A DNA stretch of 64,000 nucleotides, from NCBI RefSeq assembly GCF_017104965.1, contig NZ_JAAGPR010000010.1, positions 160,498 through 224,497 on the forward strand, written 5' to 3'. Numbering within the stretch: the first letter of the stretch is position 1; every line of letters begins with the position of its first letter. A model generated the notes under the pieces. The model saw nothing but the letters and a program-made list of their open reading frames with translations, made no database searches and was not told the DNA's origin. Source of the stretch: Paraburkholderia sp. Ac-20340. Its GTDB lineage: Bacteria; Pseudomonadota; Gammaproteobacteria; Burkholderiales; Burkholderiaceae. Positions 52,441 through 60,528 of the stretch are shown one piece after another. Made by a program: the position numbers and the translations under genes.

Positions 52441-52761
52441 ATGAAATCGATCTTCAAGACACTGGCCATTACCCTTGCATTGCTGAGCCCGGCACTTGCG
52501 TTCGCACAGTCGACAAATGGACCGGTCACCCGTGCGCAGGTCCGGCATGAACTGGTTCAACTGGAACAGGTTGGCTACAAGCCGTCGGCTAACAGCCTGA
52601 ATTATCCCGATGACATTCAGGCCGCAGAGGCAAAGGTTGCTGCACAACCCTCGATGACCAAAGCCGTTGATACGGGATACGGTGGCACGTCCATCGGCGC
52701 CCAGCAATCCGGCAGCCCGATGACGGGTCACTTTCAGAACACGTTGTACGAACACCATTGA
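52441..52761 (+). CDS. DUF4148 small exported protein
   Basis: The 106-residue product has a clear signal peptide ('ITLALLSPALAFAQ', cleavage after residue 23). It then has the DUF4148 signature 'VTRAQVRHELVQLEQVGYKP' and 'YPDDIQAAEAKV'. The mature protein is polar, without cysteine and likely periplasmic. DUF4148 proteins are abundant in Burkholderia and often occur next to two-component systems; their role is unknown. It is 225 bases behind the kinase and may be controlled by that system. Confidence 0.9.
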   Translation: MKSIFKTLAITLALLSPALAFAQSTNGPVTRAQVRHELVQLEQVGYKPSANSLNYPDDIQAAEAKVAAQPSMTKAVDTGYGGTSIGAQQSGSPMTGHFQNTLYEHH

Positions 52762-52795
52762 TGCCATGTGTGCCGGCATGGTTCATGAGCGCACC

Positions 52796-52818
52796 AGCGA
52801 CGGCGCTGCGCCGTCGCT
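52796..52818. terminator. Hairpin between the DUF4148 gene and the SerC-like gene
   Basis: A perfect 10-bp stem AGCGACGGCG/CGCCGTCGCT with a three-base loop lies between two convergent genes. It is followed on the plus strand by CGCTGTTTCGC, a weak T tract. It probably serves as a shared terminator. Confidence 0.7.
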
Positions 52819-52829
52819 CGCTGTTTCGC

Positions 52830-53930
52830 TTAGATCCGTGCTAAAGCGAATTCACGGATCGCTTCGCAAAGGGACGCAACGGCCTGCTCCGTAACCGCGT
52901 TATACAGCGACGCGCGAACGCCCCCTAGTGAGCGATGACCTTCAAGGCCGGTCATTTGCCGCTCGCCAGTAAATTCGATGAAGGCGCGATCGAGCCGCTC
53001 GTCGCCGAACGAAAACGCCACATTCATCCGCGAACGCCACGGCGCTTTTGCGTGAATACGCACGGCATCGCCCAGGCTTTCAAGCGCGCCGTAAATTGCG
53101 GCCGATTTCCGCTCGTTAATCGCGCACATCGATTGCAGACCGCCGATCTCGTCGCGTAACCATCGCGAAACCAGCGTCAGCACGTAGATGGCGAATACGG
53201 GCGGCGTGTTGTAGTTCGAGCGATGTTCGATATGCGTGCGATAGTCGAGAATCGCTGGAAGACCGTCTGGAACGCGTTCAAGCAATGAGCGCTTGACCAG
53301 CGCAACCGTGACGCCCGAAGGACCGAGATTCTTCTGTGCGTGCGCATAGATCATTGAATATCGATCGGTATCGATGGGCGCGGAAAGAAAGTCCGAAGAC
53401 ATATCCGCAATCAGCGGCACATTCGAGGGGCCTTCCTGTGCGCCAAATTGCAGCCCTTCCACCGTCTCGTTCGAAACGTAATGCAAATACGCTGCACGAG
53501 GATCGATATCCAGTTTCGTGAGATCCGGCAATTCGCTATAGCGCGAATGCACACCGTCCCATGCCACGGCGCATCGATAGACGCGTTGCGCTTCCGCCGT
53601 CGCGCGGCGGCTCCAATAGCCTGAACTGACGTATTGCGGCGGTGCCCATGCCTGTCCCGCGAAATTCATCGGGATCGTCGCGAACTGAAGACTGCTACCG
53701 CCCTGCATGAAAGCGATTTCGTATTCATCGGAAAGGCCCAGCAAAGCACGCAGATTCTGCGACGCTTCCTCAACCAGCGAAACGAACCACTCCGACCTAT
53801 GGCTCATGCCCAGGACTGAAATCCCCGTTTCCGGCAACGTCTCGATTGCGCGCTGCGTCTGAAGCAAGACCGATGCGGGTAACGCGCCCGGTCCACCCGA
53901 AAAATTAAACTCGTTCCTGCGTGTCGTCAT
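52830..53930 (-). CDS. SerC-type phosphoserine aminotransferase paralogue
   Basis: The 366-residue protein is a class V aminotransferase of the SerC family. It contains 'EFNFSGGPGALPASVLLQTQ', 'ISVLGMSHRSEWFVSLVEEA' with the substrate-phosphate Arg45, 'FMQGGSSLQFATIPMNF' and 'MIYAHAQKNLGPSGVTVALV' with PLP Lys200. SerC makes O-phosphoserine from 3-phosphohydroxypyruvate and glutamate. It is the third gene of an operon behind an ATP-grasp ligase, overlapping it by 26 bases. This context does not suit housekeeping serine synthesis, so it may supply a special amino acid to the ligase. I leave the symbol blank since it is probably not the housekeeping serC. Confidence 0.88.
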   Translation of the reverse strand: MTTRRNEFNFSGGPGALPASVLLQTQRAIETLPETGISVLGMSHRSEWFVSLVEEASQNLRALLGLSDEYEIAFMQGGSSLQFATIPMNFAGQAWAPPQYVSSGYWSRRATAEAQRVYRCAVAWDGVHSRYSELPDLTKLDIDPRAAYLHYVSNETVEGLQFGAQEGPSNVPLIADMSSDFLSAPIDTDRYSMIYAHAQKNLGPSGVTVALVKRSLLERVPDGLPAILDYRTHIEHRSNYNTPPVFAIYVLTLVSRWLRDEIGGLQSMCAINERKSAAIYGALESLGDAVRIHAKAPWRSRMNVAFSFGDERLDRAFIEFTGERQMTGLEGHRSLGGVRASLYNAVTEQAVASLCEAIREFALARI

Positions 53931-55170
53931 CGTGCTCTCGATTCATTTTTGCCTTGCGCTCGACCATCGCGCAGAACGCGTCGAAAAAGCGCTTCATTCG
54001 GGCAGGCTTATAGGGAAACGCCGTTGGGTCGTCCATATCGTGCACCACCATCGCTGTGGCGATTTCGAAGATCACGAGGCGACCGTCCGGCGTCTCCGCG
54101 CAATCGAGTCCGACATAATCCAGCCCGGTCGACTTCGCGACGGTCGCCAGTGCGTTGCGATGACGGTGCGCGAAATCCGCATCGAAGGTCGCCATAAAGC
54201 GCGCCTCTTCTTCGCGACGCTGCGCATGCGCGAGCATCTCTTCATAGGGGTAATGCACCATCCAGTGCACGGAAATACCCATGTGCGAGACGTAGGGCAC
54301 ACCGTCGATCAACGCAATGCGGTACTTTCTGAACAGGCCGTCCGCGCTGCGATAATCGATATACGAGGCCACATAAAATTCGTCGCGATCCGACTCGCGC
54401 AGGTATTGCGCCAGTTCGTCCATCGTCTGGACGCGCGCGAGGCCTTGCCCAGCGTGAGACCCTACCGGACGAATGATCATTGGAAAGTGCACGCCGGCGA
54501 CGTCGTTGACACCCTCGGGCTCGTTAATACGCGCAACGAGCACCGCACGCTCGACGCGCACCGTGTTCGCCATGTGAATGCCCGCTTCGGCACCCAGCAG
54601 GTTCCAGGCAGCGTCACGGGTGGTGCATGGAATCCGATCCGGGCGATTGATGACCGGCGCGTCGGTCTTCTTCAACAACTCCGCGATGCGCGCCAAGGCC
54701 GCACGGTTTCCATCGAGCGCACAGGGGCCGACCAGAATGACATCGTGCTCGGGCAAACGGCAATCCGCATCGAGCGCCTCGTCCACAAACAGCACGTCGA
54801 TCTGAAATCCCGTGTATGCCACGAGGCATTCGAAGGGCGTGTTTGTCATGAGATCGCCGGCTGCCTTGAAAACCAGCAGCTTCACTGGGTCGTGCGAAAC
54901 AGCCTGGTGAATGCGATATTGGCGCTGCATGCTGATCGCCAGTTTCTGAACAGCCAGCGCCGAAGCACGCTCGAACTTCAATTCGAGCACCCACGCCAAT
55001 TCCAGCAGTGCCTGCGGGTCATCGTGCGTGCGGCTATATTCGATTAAGGTGGCGCCCAGTTGGGTGAGATCGCCGCCATTCGATGCCAGCCGCAACAATG
55101 CCGAAAGACCCAGCGGCTGATAGGACGTTTCCTGAACTGTTTGAGCGTCACCCATTTCAGCGGGTCTCAT
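53905..55170 (-). CDS. ATP-grasp ligase with N-terminal TPR-like helices
   Basis: The 421-residue protein has a helical N-terminus (about 18-95, 'LIEYSRTHDDPQALLELAWV', TPR-like), a Rossmann-like preATP-grasp part ('LVAYTGFQIDVLFVDEAL', 'VINRPDRIPCTTRDAAWNLL') and an ATP-grasp core. The core has 'PMIIRPVGSHAGQGL' (Arg234 and glycine-rich loop 238-243), 'FYVASYIDYRSADGLFRKYR' and 'YVGLDCAETPDGRLVIFEIA' with Asp356 and Glu369. The usual E-x-N is E-I-A here. ATP-grasp enzymes join carboxylates to amines, thiols or alcohols through acyl phosphates. It may start at ATG 55170 or 55155. It overlaps a 77-residue peptide gene by 14 bases and the SerC-like gene by 26, so the three genes act together. 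Substrates are unknown. Confidence 0.85.
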   Translation of the reverse strand: MRPAEMGDAQTVQETSYQPLGLSALLRLASNGGDLTQLGATLIEYSRTHDDPQALLELAWVLELKFERASALAVQKLAISMQRQYRIHQAVSHDPVKLLVFKAAGDLMTNTPFECLVAYTGFQIDVLFVDEALDADCRLPEHDVILVGPCALDGNRAALARIAELLKKTDAPVINRPDRIPCTTRDAAWNLLGAEAGIHMANTVRVERAVLVARINEPEGVNDVAGVHFPMIIRPVGSHAGQGLARVQTMDELAQYLRESDRDEFYVASYIDYRSADGLFRKYRIALIDGVPYVSHMGISVHWMVHYPYEEMLAHAQRREEEARFMATFDADFAHRHRNALATVAKSTGLDYVGLDCAETPDGRLVIFEIATAMVVHDMDDPTAFPYKPARMKRFFDAFCAMVERKAKMNREHDDDTQERV

Positions 55171-55390
55171 CTTTCAACACTCGGGCAAGCATGGGAGCAT
55201 CGCCGATGTAACCCACTTCCTCCTCAAAAGCCGGAATTTCAAATGGGCGTGGCGATTCGCCTTGTCGATCTTGCGCGACGGCTTTCCGTTTGAATTGATT
55301 GCAGTCGATCAGCACGAATGGATTCGCCTTGCGTGGCAGCTTGTTCAATGTGCGTCCTTCGGTTTGCGGTGCGAATTCGCACCGGTTCAT
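55157..55390 (-). CDS. 77-residue peptide encoded upstream of the ATP-grasp ligase
   Basis: ATG 55390 opens a frame that ends inside the ATP-grasp start region (overlap 55157-55170). Codon use is like that of neighbouring genes. The product starts 'MNRCEFAPQTEGRTLNKLPR', has a middle 'NPFVLIDCNQFKRKAVAQDR' and an acidic end 'PFEIPAFEEEVGYIGDAPML'. It has two Cys (4 and 30), no signal peptide and no transmembrane segment. No strong ribosome binding site was seen. It could be a precursor peptide modified by the ligase, a small partner protein, or a carrier. No known family was recognised. Confidence 0.55.
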   Translation of the reverse strand: MNRCEFAPQTEGRTLNKLPRKANPFVLIDCNQFKRKAVAQDRQGESPRPFEIPAFEEEVGYIGDAPMLARVLKDETR

Positions 55391-55719
55391 CTGACATGAA
55401 CCGAACGGAACAAAATGCCGAACGGAACGGCACGCAGACTAAGACAAGCCCGCTTATGAAATCCTTAACTTGTAGAAATACATTGCAACATCTTGGGAGT
55501 AATATCCGGTAATGAAATTCTCTCGCCAAAGATCATTGTGATAAGTGAAAAATAATTTCCCCATGAACAGATTTTCATGAAATTCGTGTGGCGACAGAAT
55601 GCCGTCATGTCATGATGTTGCGAGCGAAATTTGATACGTCATCTAATATTCGCTTAAGGTAAGTTGGTACAAAATCGCGCGCGTGACTTTCGCGCGTAAG
55701 TTTCCTTATTCGCCAGACA
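55391..55719. other. AT-rich intergenic region upstream of the peptide-ligase operon
   Basis: No gene is supported here. A direct repeat GCCGAACGGAAC-like element occurs at about 55397 and 55413-55426, close to the peptide start, and the remainder (about 55500-55620) is AT-rich. It should contain the promoter of the minus-strand peptide-ligase operon and the end of the kinase gene at 55720. Confidence 0.4.
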
Positions 55720-57096
55720 TCAGTTCTGCGCCTGCGCAGCAAAGCGCAATTGAACCTTGCAACCCGGCTCGTTATCGAGAATCTCCACGCTCGCGTCATG
55801 AACGCGCGCAATCGCTGCAACCAGACTCAAGCCCAATCCGTGTCCCGACGTCGAGTTTTCGAACGCGCGCCCGCGATAGAACAGCCGCAGTACCGCACTG
55901 CGCTCTTCCGGCTCGATGCCGGGGCCGTCGTCGGCAACGGTCAGCAACGGTTGCGCGCCGTCGAGCCGCACGCTCAAGGCAACCGCACCACCTTCGGGCG
56001 TGAACTTCAGCGCGTTGTCGACGAGGTTGTCGATCGCACCGAACAGCAAATCGAAATCGCCATTCACCTGCACGGGCGTCGCCGCGTCCACGCTGAACGC
56101 CACGCGGCGATGCTCCGCGAGCGGCTCATAAAGATCAGCGACATCGCGCATTACGGCATCGAGCGCAATCGCACGAAAGCTCGCACGGCGGCTGCCCGAT
56201 TCGATTTCAGCGATTCTGAGCAGCGCGGAAAAGCGGTTGAGCACTACGTCCGCCTGACCGATCGCCACGTCGATCGCCTGCTCGAATGCCGGCGGTGTTT
56301 CAGCGCGCCGTCGCGCGCGTTCCAGCCCGGCGCGCAGCGACGTCATCGGCGTGCGCAAATCGTGCGCCACGCCCGCGCACACGCTGCGAACCTCGCCCAT
56401 CAATCGCTCGATCTCGTCGAGCATGGCGTTGACGATGCTCGTGAGCCGGTCGAGATCGTCGTGACTGCCGCGCAGCGGCAAGCGCCGGCTTAGTTTGCCC
56501 GCCATGATCTCGCGTGCCGATTCGCCAATTGCAGCGATGCGCCGGTTCGCGTATCGATTGAGTACAACGCCGCACGCAAGCGCCAGCAAACTCGTCAGCG
56601 CAATACCCGCGAATAGCGTGTCGAGCAGCGTGCGATCGAAGTGGCGCACTTCGTCGATCGAATGCCCCACCACGATTCGCAGGCCGCTCGTGGTCGGAAT
56701 GATGATGCCGCGATAATGCGCGAGCCTGCTGCGGCCGCCTTCGCTCAGCGTTTCCGTGTAATCGAACGGCTCGCGGTCTTCCTTGTCTGGAAGCGTCGAG
56801 ACGTTGCCCGCGAGGCGCACGCCATGCGCGTCGAACACGCCATAGGGCCGCGAGGACGCAATATCCCGGCGGCTCAGTGCCGCGATCGTTTCGATGGCCT
56901 GCGTTAGGCCGATGGCGTGAAATTCAGCGAATTCGCCGCGCAAACGCTCATCGACTTCATGCAGCAGATAAGCGCTCGTGAGCCCGTAAAGCAGCGCGAA
57001 CAATGCAATGGCCGCGCTCAGAAACCCCATCAGCAGCCAGCCCACGCCGCCTGATCTTCCGAGGCGCGCACGCAGCCTGCCGCTAGACCGAAACAT
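55720..57096 (-). CDS. Sensor histidine kinase, last gene of the TonB operon
   Basis: The 458-residue protein is an inner-membrane kinase with transmembrane helices near residues 19-45 and 158-180 and a periplasmic sensor loop of about 110 residues. HAMP and HisKA follow, with phospho-acceptor His245 in 'GVAHDLRTPMTSLRAGLERA'. ATP-binding boxes are 'AIDNLVDNALKFTPEGGAVA', 'LTVADDGPGIEPEERSAVLR' and 'GHGLGLSLVAAIARVHDASV'. It resembles the CusS/QseC branch. It overlaps the response regulator by 14 bases. Being at the end of the operon it may report on the nutrient taken up by the receptor and close a feedback loop. Confidence 0.9.
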   Translation of the reverse strand: MFRSSGRLRARLGRSGGVGWLLMGFLSAAIALFALLYGLTSAYLLHEVDERLRGEFAEFHAIGLTQAIETIAALSRRDIASSRPYGVFDAHGVRLAGNVSTLPDKEDREPFDYTETLSEGGRSRLAHYRGIIIPTTSGLRIVVGHSIDEVRHFDRTLLDTLFAGIALTSLLALACGVVLNRYANRRIAAIGESAREIMAGKLSRRLPLRGSHDDLDRLTSIVNAMLDEIERLMGEVRSVCAGVAHDLRTPMTSLRAGLERARRRAETPPAFEQAIDVAIGQADVVLNRFSALLRIAEIESGSRRASFRAIALDAVMRDVADLYEPLAEHRRVAFSVDAATPVQVNGDFDLLFGAIDNLVDNALKFTPEGGAVALSVRLDGAQPLLTVADDGPGIEPEERSAVLRLFYRGRAFENSTSGHGLGLSLVAAIARVHDASVEILDNEPGCKVQLRFAAQAQN

Positions 57097-57799
57097 GAAT
57101 GATGTATCCAGAGTTACGCACCGTCACGATCATCGCCGAAAGCCGCCCGTTCAGACTGAGCTTGCGGCGCAGATTGCTGATGTGCATGTCGATCACGTTG
57201 GTTTGCGTGTTGAAGTGATAATTCCAGACCGATTCCAGCAGCATCGTGCGCGTGACCACTTCGCCCGCATGACACATCAGGAATTCGAGCAGGCTGTATT
57301 CACGCGGCTTGAGCTCGATGAGTTCGCCCGCACGCCGCACGGTGCGCGTCGCGCGTTCGAGCGTGAGCTCACCTACGCAGAGTGTCTGCGCGTCGCTCAC
57401 CCCGTTGGCCGCGGCCTGGCGACGGCGCAGCAGCGCATTCAGACGCGCCGTGAGTTCGAGCCCGTCGAACGGCTTGACGAGATAATCGTCGCCGCCCGCG
57501 CGCAGACCTCGCACACGCTCGTCCACGGCGTCGAGCGCGCTGAGGATCAGCACCGGCGTCTGCTTGCCGATATTGCGCAACGTCGCGAGGATCGAAAGGC
57601 CGTCCAGATCCGGCAGCATGCGATCGAGCACGACGGCGTCGAACTCTGCATGCATCGCGCGCAGCAAGCCCTGCAAACCGTTAGGCACGCATTCGACGTC
57701 GAAGCCGTAGTCTTCGAGCGCCGAAGCAACTTCGAGCGCGGCGCCCGGATCGTCTTCGACGACCAGGACGCGCGGGTGGCTTGTGCGCGCGGTGTTCAT
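57083..57799 (-). CDS. OmpR-family response regulator of the TonB operon
   Basis: The 238-residue protein has a receiver domain with Glu15-Asp16-Asp17 in 'PRVLVVEDDPGAAL', phospho-acceptor Asp59 in 'DAVVLDRMLPDLDGLSILAT' and Lys in 'DDYLVKPFDGLELTARLNAL'. The OmpR winged helix reads 'LIELKPREYSLLEFLMCHAG', 'FNTQTNVIDMHISNLRRKLS' and 'TVRNSGYIIHV'. ATG 57799 lies seven bases after the phosphodiesterase stop. It partners the kinase encoded next. Its target is probably the promoter upstream of the receptor gene at 63405. Confidence 0.92.
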   Translation of the reverse strand: MNTARTSHPRVLVVEDDPGAALEVASALEDYGFDVECVPNGLQGLLRAMHAEFDAVVLDRMLPDLDGLSILATLRNIGKQTPVLILSALDAVDERVRGLRAGGDDYLVKPFDGLELTARLNALLRRRQAAANGVSDAQTLCVGELTLERATRTVRRAGELIELKPREYSLLEFLMCHAGEVVTRTMLLESVWNYHFNTQTNVIDMHISNLRRKLSLNGRLSAMIVTVRNSGYIIHVSV

Positions 57800-57806
57800 C
57801 GCTTGC

Positions 57807-59372
57807 TCACGGGTTCGGGACGTTGCGGCTTGCGCTCGCGCCGGTCCACGCTGAATCGGGCAGCACCGCCGTGCCTTCCTGCGCCACCGCCTGCAACGCG
57901 CGCGGCGCCAGACCCAACGCGGCGAGCATCGTCGGCGCGACCTGCGTGGTCGAAACCGGCCACGTAACGCGCTGGCCCGCCGCCGCGAGATGCGGATTCG
58001 ACACCAGCAGCGCCACGCGCGTGTCGTCGTCGTGAAACCCGCCATGCTCGGCGAGCTTGCCGTCGTGCGCATCTGCGAAGATCACGCCGTCGCGCGACAC
58101 GACGACTATATCGGGCGTGCGGTTGTCGTCGCGCGGATTGGGAAAGCGCAGCGCGAGACGCTCGCCGCTGATGACGTCGGCAATCCCGAGCGCCTTTGCG
58201 TGAGCGCGTAGCGCGGCGGTCACAGCAGCCGTCGTCTTGGCGTCGCGCAGCCACACCAGCGCGCCGTGATCGACAGTCAACTGCCCGAGCGCGCCAGGCG
58301 CAGCGGCCTCGATCGCCTGTTGAAGTTTCGACGCGTCGATCTTCCTGAGGCGTGCGGGATCGACCGGCCCATTGCCGTGTTTCGCGCTGATCACAACGAG
58401 CGTGTCGTCGCGCAGATGATTGCGTTCGAGCGCATCCGCGAACGTGTGCAGCAAGCCGTCGACGTGCGCGAGCGCGTCCTCGACGTCGGGCGTGAGCGCG
58501 CCATCGGCATCGCGATAGCCATAGAGTTTCTGCGCGACGTTCAGCGACTGCAGATTCAGGCCGAACAGGTTCGGAACGGGCGCGGCGGCACTGCCGTCGT
58601 GATTGCGGCCGTCGATCTCGTTGACGAGCGCGCGCGCCTTCATGGCGTCGTAGGCTTCGGTGCGCGCGAGCGAACCCGTGATCTTCTGCACGCGCGCGGC
58701 ACTGGCGGGATCGTCGAGATGCTCGTAGTTCGCGCCGATCTCCGGCAGGAACAGATCGTCGACGCCCTGTCCCGATGGCCCCTCGACCAGTTCGTAAGTC
58801 GGATGCTTGTCGATCCACGCGGTGTAGCCGCCCGCCTCGCGCACGGCCTCGAACACCGTGTTCACCCGCAGATACGCATGGGGATAAACCGGCGCGCATG
58901 CCTGCTGCGGATCGCGCGGCAGCTTCGCCGGATCGATTTCGTCGTGGCCGTGACCGTCATCCTTGTCGAGCGATTCATCGTAGCGCACGCGTGTGCCGGT
59001 CGCGCGGCAAGCGCCGCCCGGAGCCGCGAGCGAGCGGTCGTAGGTGTCGTCGTAGTACACGCCGGTCGCCGCGGGCGTGCCGCCCGTGACGAGTGCGAGC
59101 AGCCCGGGGAACGAGTCGGCGGGCGTGACGGTGCGGGCGTTGGTGTAGTCGACGCCTTGCGCGGCGAATCGCGCCAGCGTGCTCTGCGGATGCGCGGCGA
59201 CGAAGCGCGCGAGATCGCTCGCATGCAGGCCATCGACGCTCACCAGCAGCACATGATGCACCGGCGCGTGCGCGGGCAAGGACGGCGCGGCATTGGCGGC
59301 GCACGCAGTGTTCGTCATCAGCGCCACGGCGGCGCTCAACGCGCCGGTCAGCGCGGTCAGAATTCGGTTCAT
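57807..59372 (-). CDS. Periplasmic type I phosphodiesterase/nucleotide pyrophosphatase (alkaline phosphatase superfamily)
   Basis: The 521-residue protein has a signal peptide ending near 'NTACAANA'. The catalytic core starts 'HHVLLVSVDGLHASDL' with the first metal Asp, followed by 'ARTVTPADSFPGLLALVTGG' with the Thr or Ser nucleophile and 'GVYYDDTYDRSL'. Further ligands are 'TAWIDKHPTYELVEGPSG', 'LVVISAKHGNGPVDPARL' and 'KLAEHGGFHDDDTRVALLVS'. Members cleave phosphodiesters or phosphate esters in the periplasm. It overlaps tonB by four bases (ATGA). Its presence in an uptake operon suggests that the imported or surface-bound compound carries a phosphate group. Confidence 0.87.
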   Translation of the reverse strand: MNRILTALTGALSAAVALMTNTACAANAAPSLPAHAPVHHVLLVSVDGLHASDLARFVAAHPQSTLARFAAQGVDYTNARTVTPADSFPGLLALVTGGTPAATGVYYDDTYDRSLAAPGGACRATGTRVRYDESLDKDDGHGHDEIDPAKLPRDPQQACAPVYPHAYLRVNTVFEAVREAGGYTAWIDKHPTYELVEGPSGQGVDDLFLPEIGANYEHLDDPASAARVQKITGSLARTEAYDAMKARALVNEIDGRNHDGSAAAPVPNLFGLNLQSLNVAQKLYGYRDADGALTPDVEDALAHVDGLLHTFADALERNHLRDDTLVVISAKHGNGPVDPARLRKIDASKLQQAIEAAAPGALGQLTVDHGALVWLRDAKTTAAVTAALRAHAKALGIADVISGERLALRFPNPRDDNRTPDIVVVSRDGVIFADAHDGKLAEHGGFHDDDTRVALLVSNPHLAAAGQRVTWPVSTTQVAPTMLAALGLAPRALQAVAQEGTAVLPDSAWTGASASRNVPNP

Positions 59373-60127
59373 TCTTGTTCGTCGAGATTAAAGTTGACCC
59401 AGAGTTGTTCGGTCAGGGCTTTGCCGGCGAAGGCAGGCTCGGGTTTCGGATAGTCCGCGTCGCGCACGGCGGCGAGCGCAGCGCGGTCCAGCAGCGCGAC
59501 GCCGCTCGACACCACGACACGCGCCTCGGACACCACCCCATCGCGATACGTGAACGCGACGCGCGTGCGCCCCGCAACACCCGACATGCGCGCCGACTCC
59601 GGGTAATGGAGCGCGGCCTGGATCGCGGCGCGCAACTTGCCCGTGAAGTTCGGGCCGGGCCCGGCTGGCCCGGCTGGCGCGGCGGCCGTGGCGGGCTGTA
59701 CGGGTGCGTGCGTGACGGGCGCGGGTTCGGCGGCTGTGGGCGCGGGCGCTGGAGCCGGTGCTGGTGCTGGTGCTGGTGCGGCCACTGGCGTCTTCTCGGG
59801 CGGCGGCGTCGCATGCACTACGCGATGCACCGGCTCTACGGGCTTCGGCTTTACCAAAGGTTTCACTGCGGGCTTCACCACGGGCTTCGGCTCGGGCTTC
59901 GTCACCGCAGGAGGAGAAGGCGTAGGCGCTGGCGCAGCCACGCTCGCAAGCGAGAGCATCGTCGGCTTGCGTTCGGGCGGCAGCGGCGGCGCGCTGCGAT
60001 GCGCGAGCACAGCCCACACGCCGGCCATCAACGCGGCCTCCATGCACAGCGCCATCGCAGCGGCGCCCGCCAGGCGCACACGCCCGGACGACACGCGCGG
60101 CATCGGAATCATCGGCACGGTCGCCAT
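59369..60127 (-). CDS. tonB: TonB energy-transduction protein
   Basis: The 252-residue protein has an N-terminal transmembrane anchor near residues 20-42, a long Pro-rich periplasmic stretch with Lys-Pro ('KPEPKPVVKPAVKPLVKPKP') and Ala-Pro repeats, and a TonB C-terminal domain ('YPESARMSGVAGRTRVAFTY', 'ARVVVSSGVALLDRAALAAV'). It bridges the periplasm to pass proton-motive energy to the receptor. I start it at ATG 60127, one base after the exbD stop. It overlaps the phosphodiesterase gene. It is a dedicated TonB for this operon. Confidence 0.92.
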   Translation of the reverse strand: MATVPMIPMPRVSSGRVRLAGAAAMALCMEAALMAGVWAVLAHRSAPPLPPERKPTMLSLASVAAPAPTPSPPAVTKPEPKPVVKPAVKPLVKPKPVEPVHRVVHATPPPEKTPVAAPAPAPAPAPAPAPTAAEPAPVTHAPVQPATAAAPAGPAGPGPNFTGKLRAAIQAALHYPESARMSGVAGRTRVAFTYRDGVVSEARVVVSSGVALLDRAALAAVRDADYPKPEPAFAGKALTEQLWVNFNLDEQE

Positions 60128-60128
60128 G

Positions 60129-60527
60129 TCACTTCGCCACCGGCTGCGCCGCGAGCGCGACCTGCGTGACGCCCGCCGCGCGGCAAGCATCCATCGCTGC
60201 CACCAGGTATTGCAGGCGCGCCCCGCTCGCGCCCGCGATCGTCACGGCCATGTGTGCGGCATCCGGCTGTGCGGCCAGTTGCGCCGTGAGTTGCGCAGGC
60301 GTTAGCGTGTGGCCGTCGACGGACAGCGCGCCGTCGTCGGTGAGCGTGACGGTGAGCTTCGGCGGCGGCAACGACTGCGCGGTCGAGCTCGACGGCAGCT
60401 TCGTGGCGAGTCCGGCATTCGGAATCATGTGCAGCGTGATCATGATGAAAAACACCAGCAGGAAGAACATGATGTCGATCATCGGAATGATCTCGATACG
60501 CGCCTTGCGCGCTTCGAAGTACTTCAT
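60129..60527 (-). CDS. exbD: ExbD proton-channel subunit
   Basis: The 132-residue protein has one N-terminal transmembrane helix (about 14-36, 'IIPMIDIMFFLLVFFIMITL') with the essential Asp in 'PMIDIMFF' and a periplasmic domain ('LTVTLTDDGALSVDG'). It forms the inner-membrane motor with ExbB. It starts at ATG 60527, one base after exbB, and ends one base before tonB. Confidence 0.94.
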   Translation of the reverse strand: MKYFEARKARIEIIPMIDIMFFLLVFFIMITLHMIPNAGLATKLPSSSTAQSLPPPKLTVTLTDDGALSVDGHTLTPAQLTAQLAAQPDAAHMAVTIAGASGARLQYLVAAMDACRAAGVTQVALAAQPVAK

Positions 60528-60528
60528 G

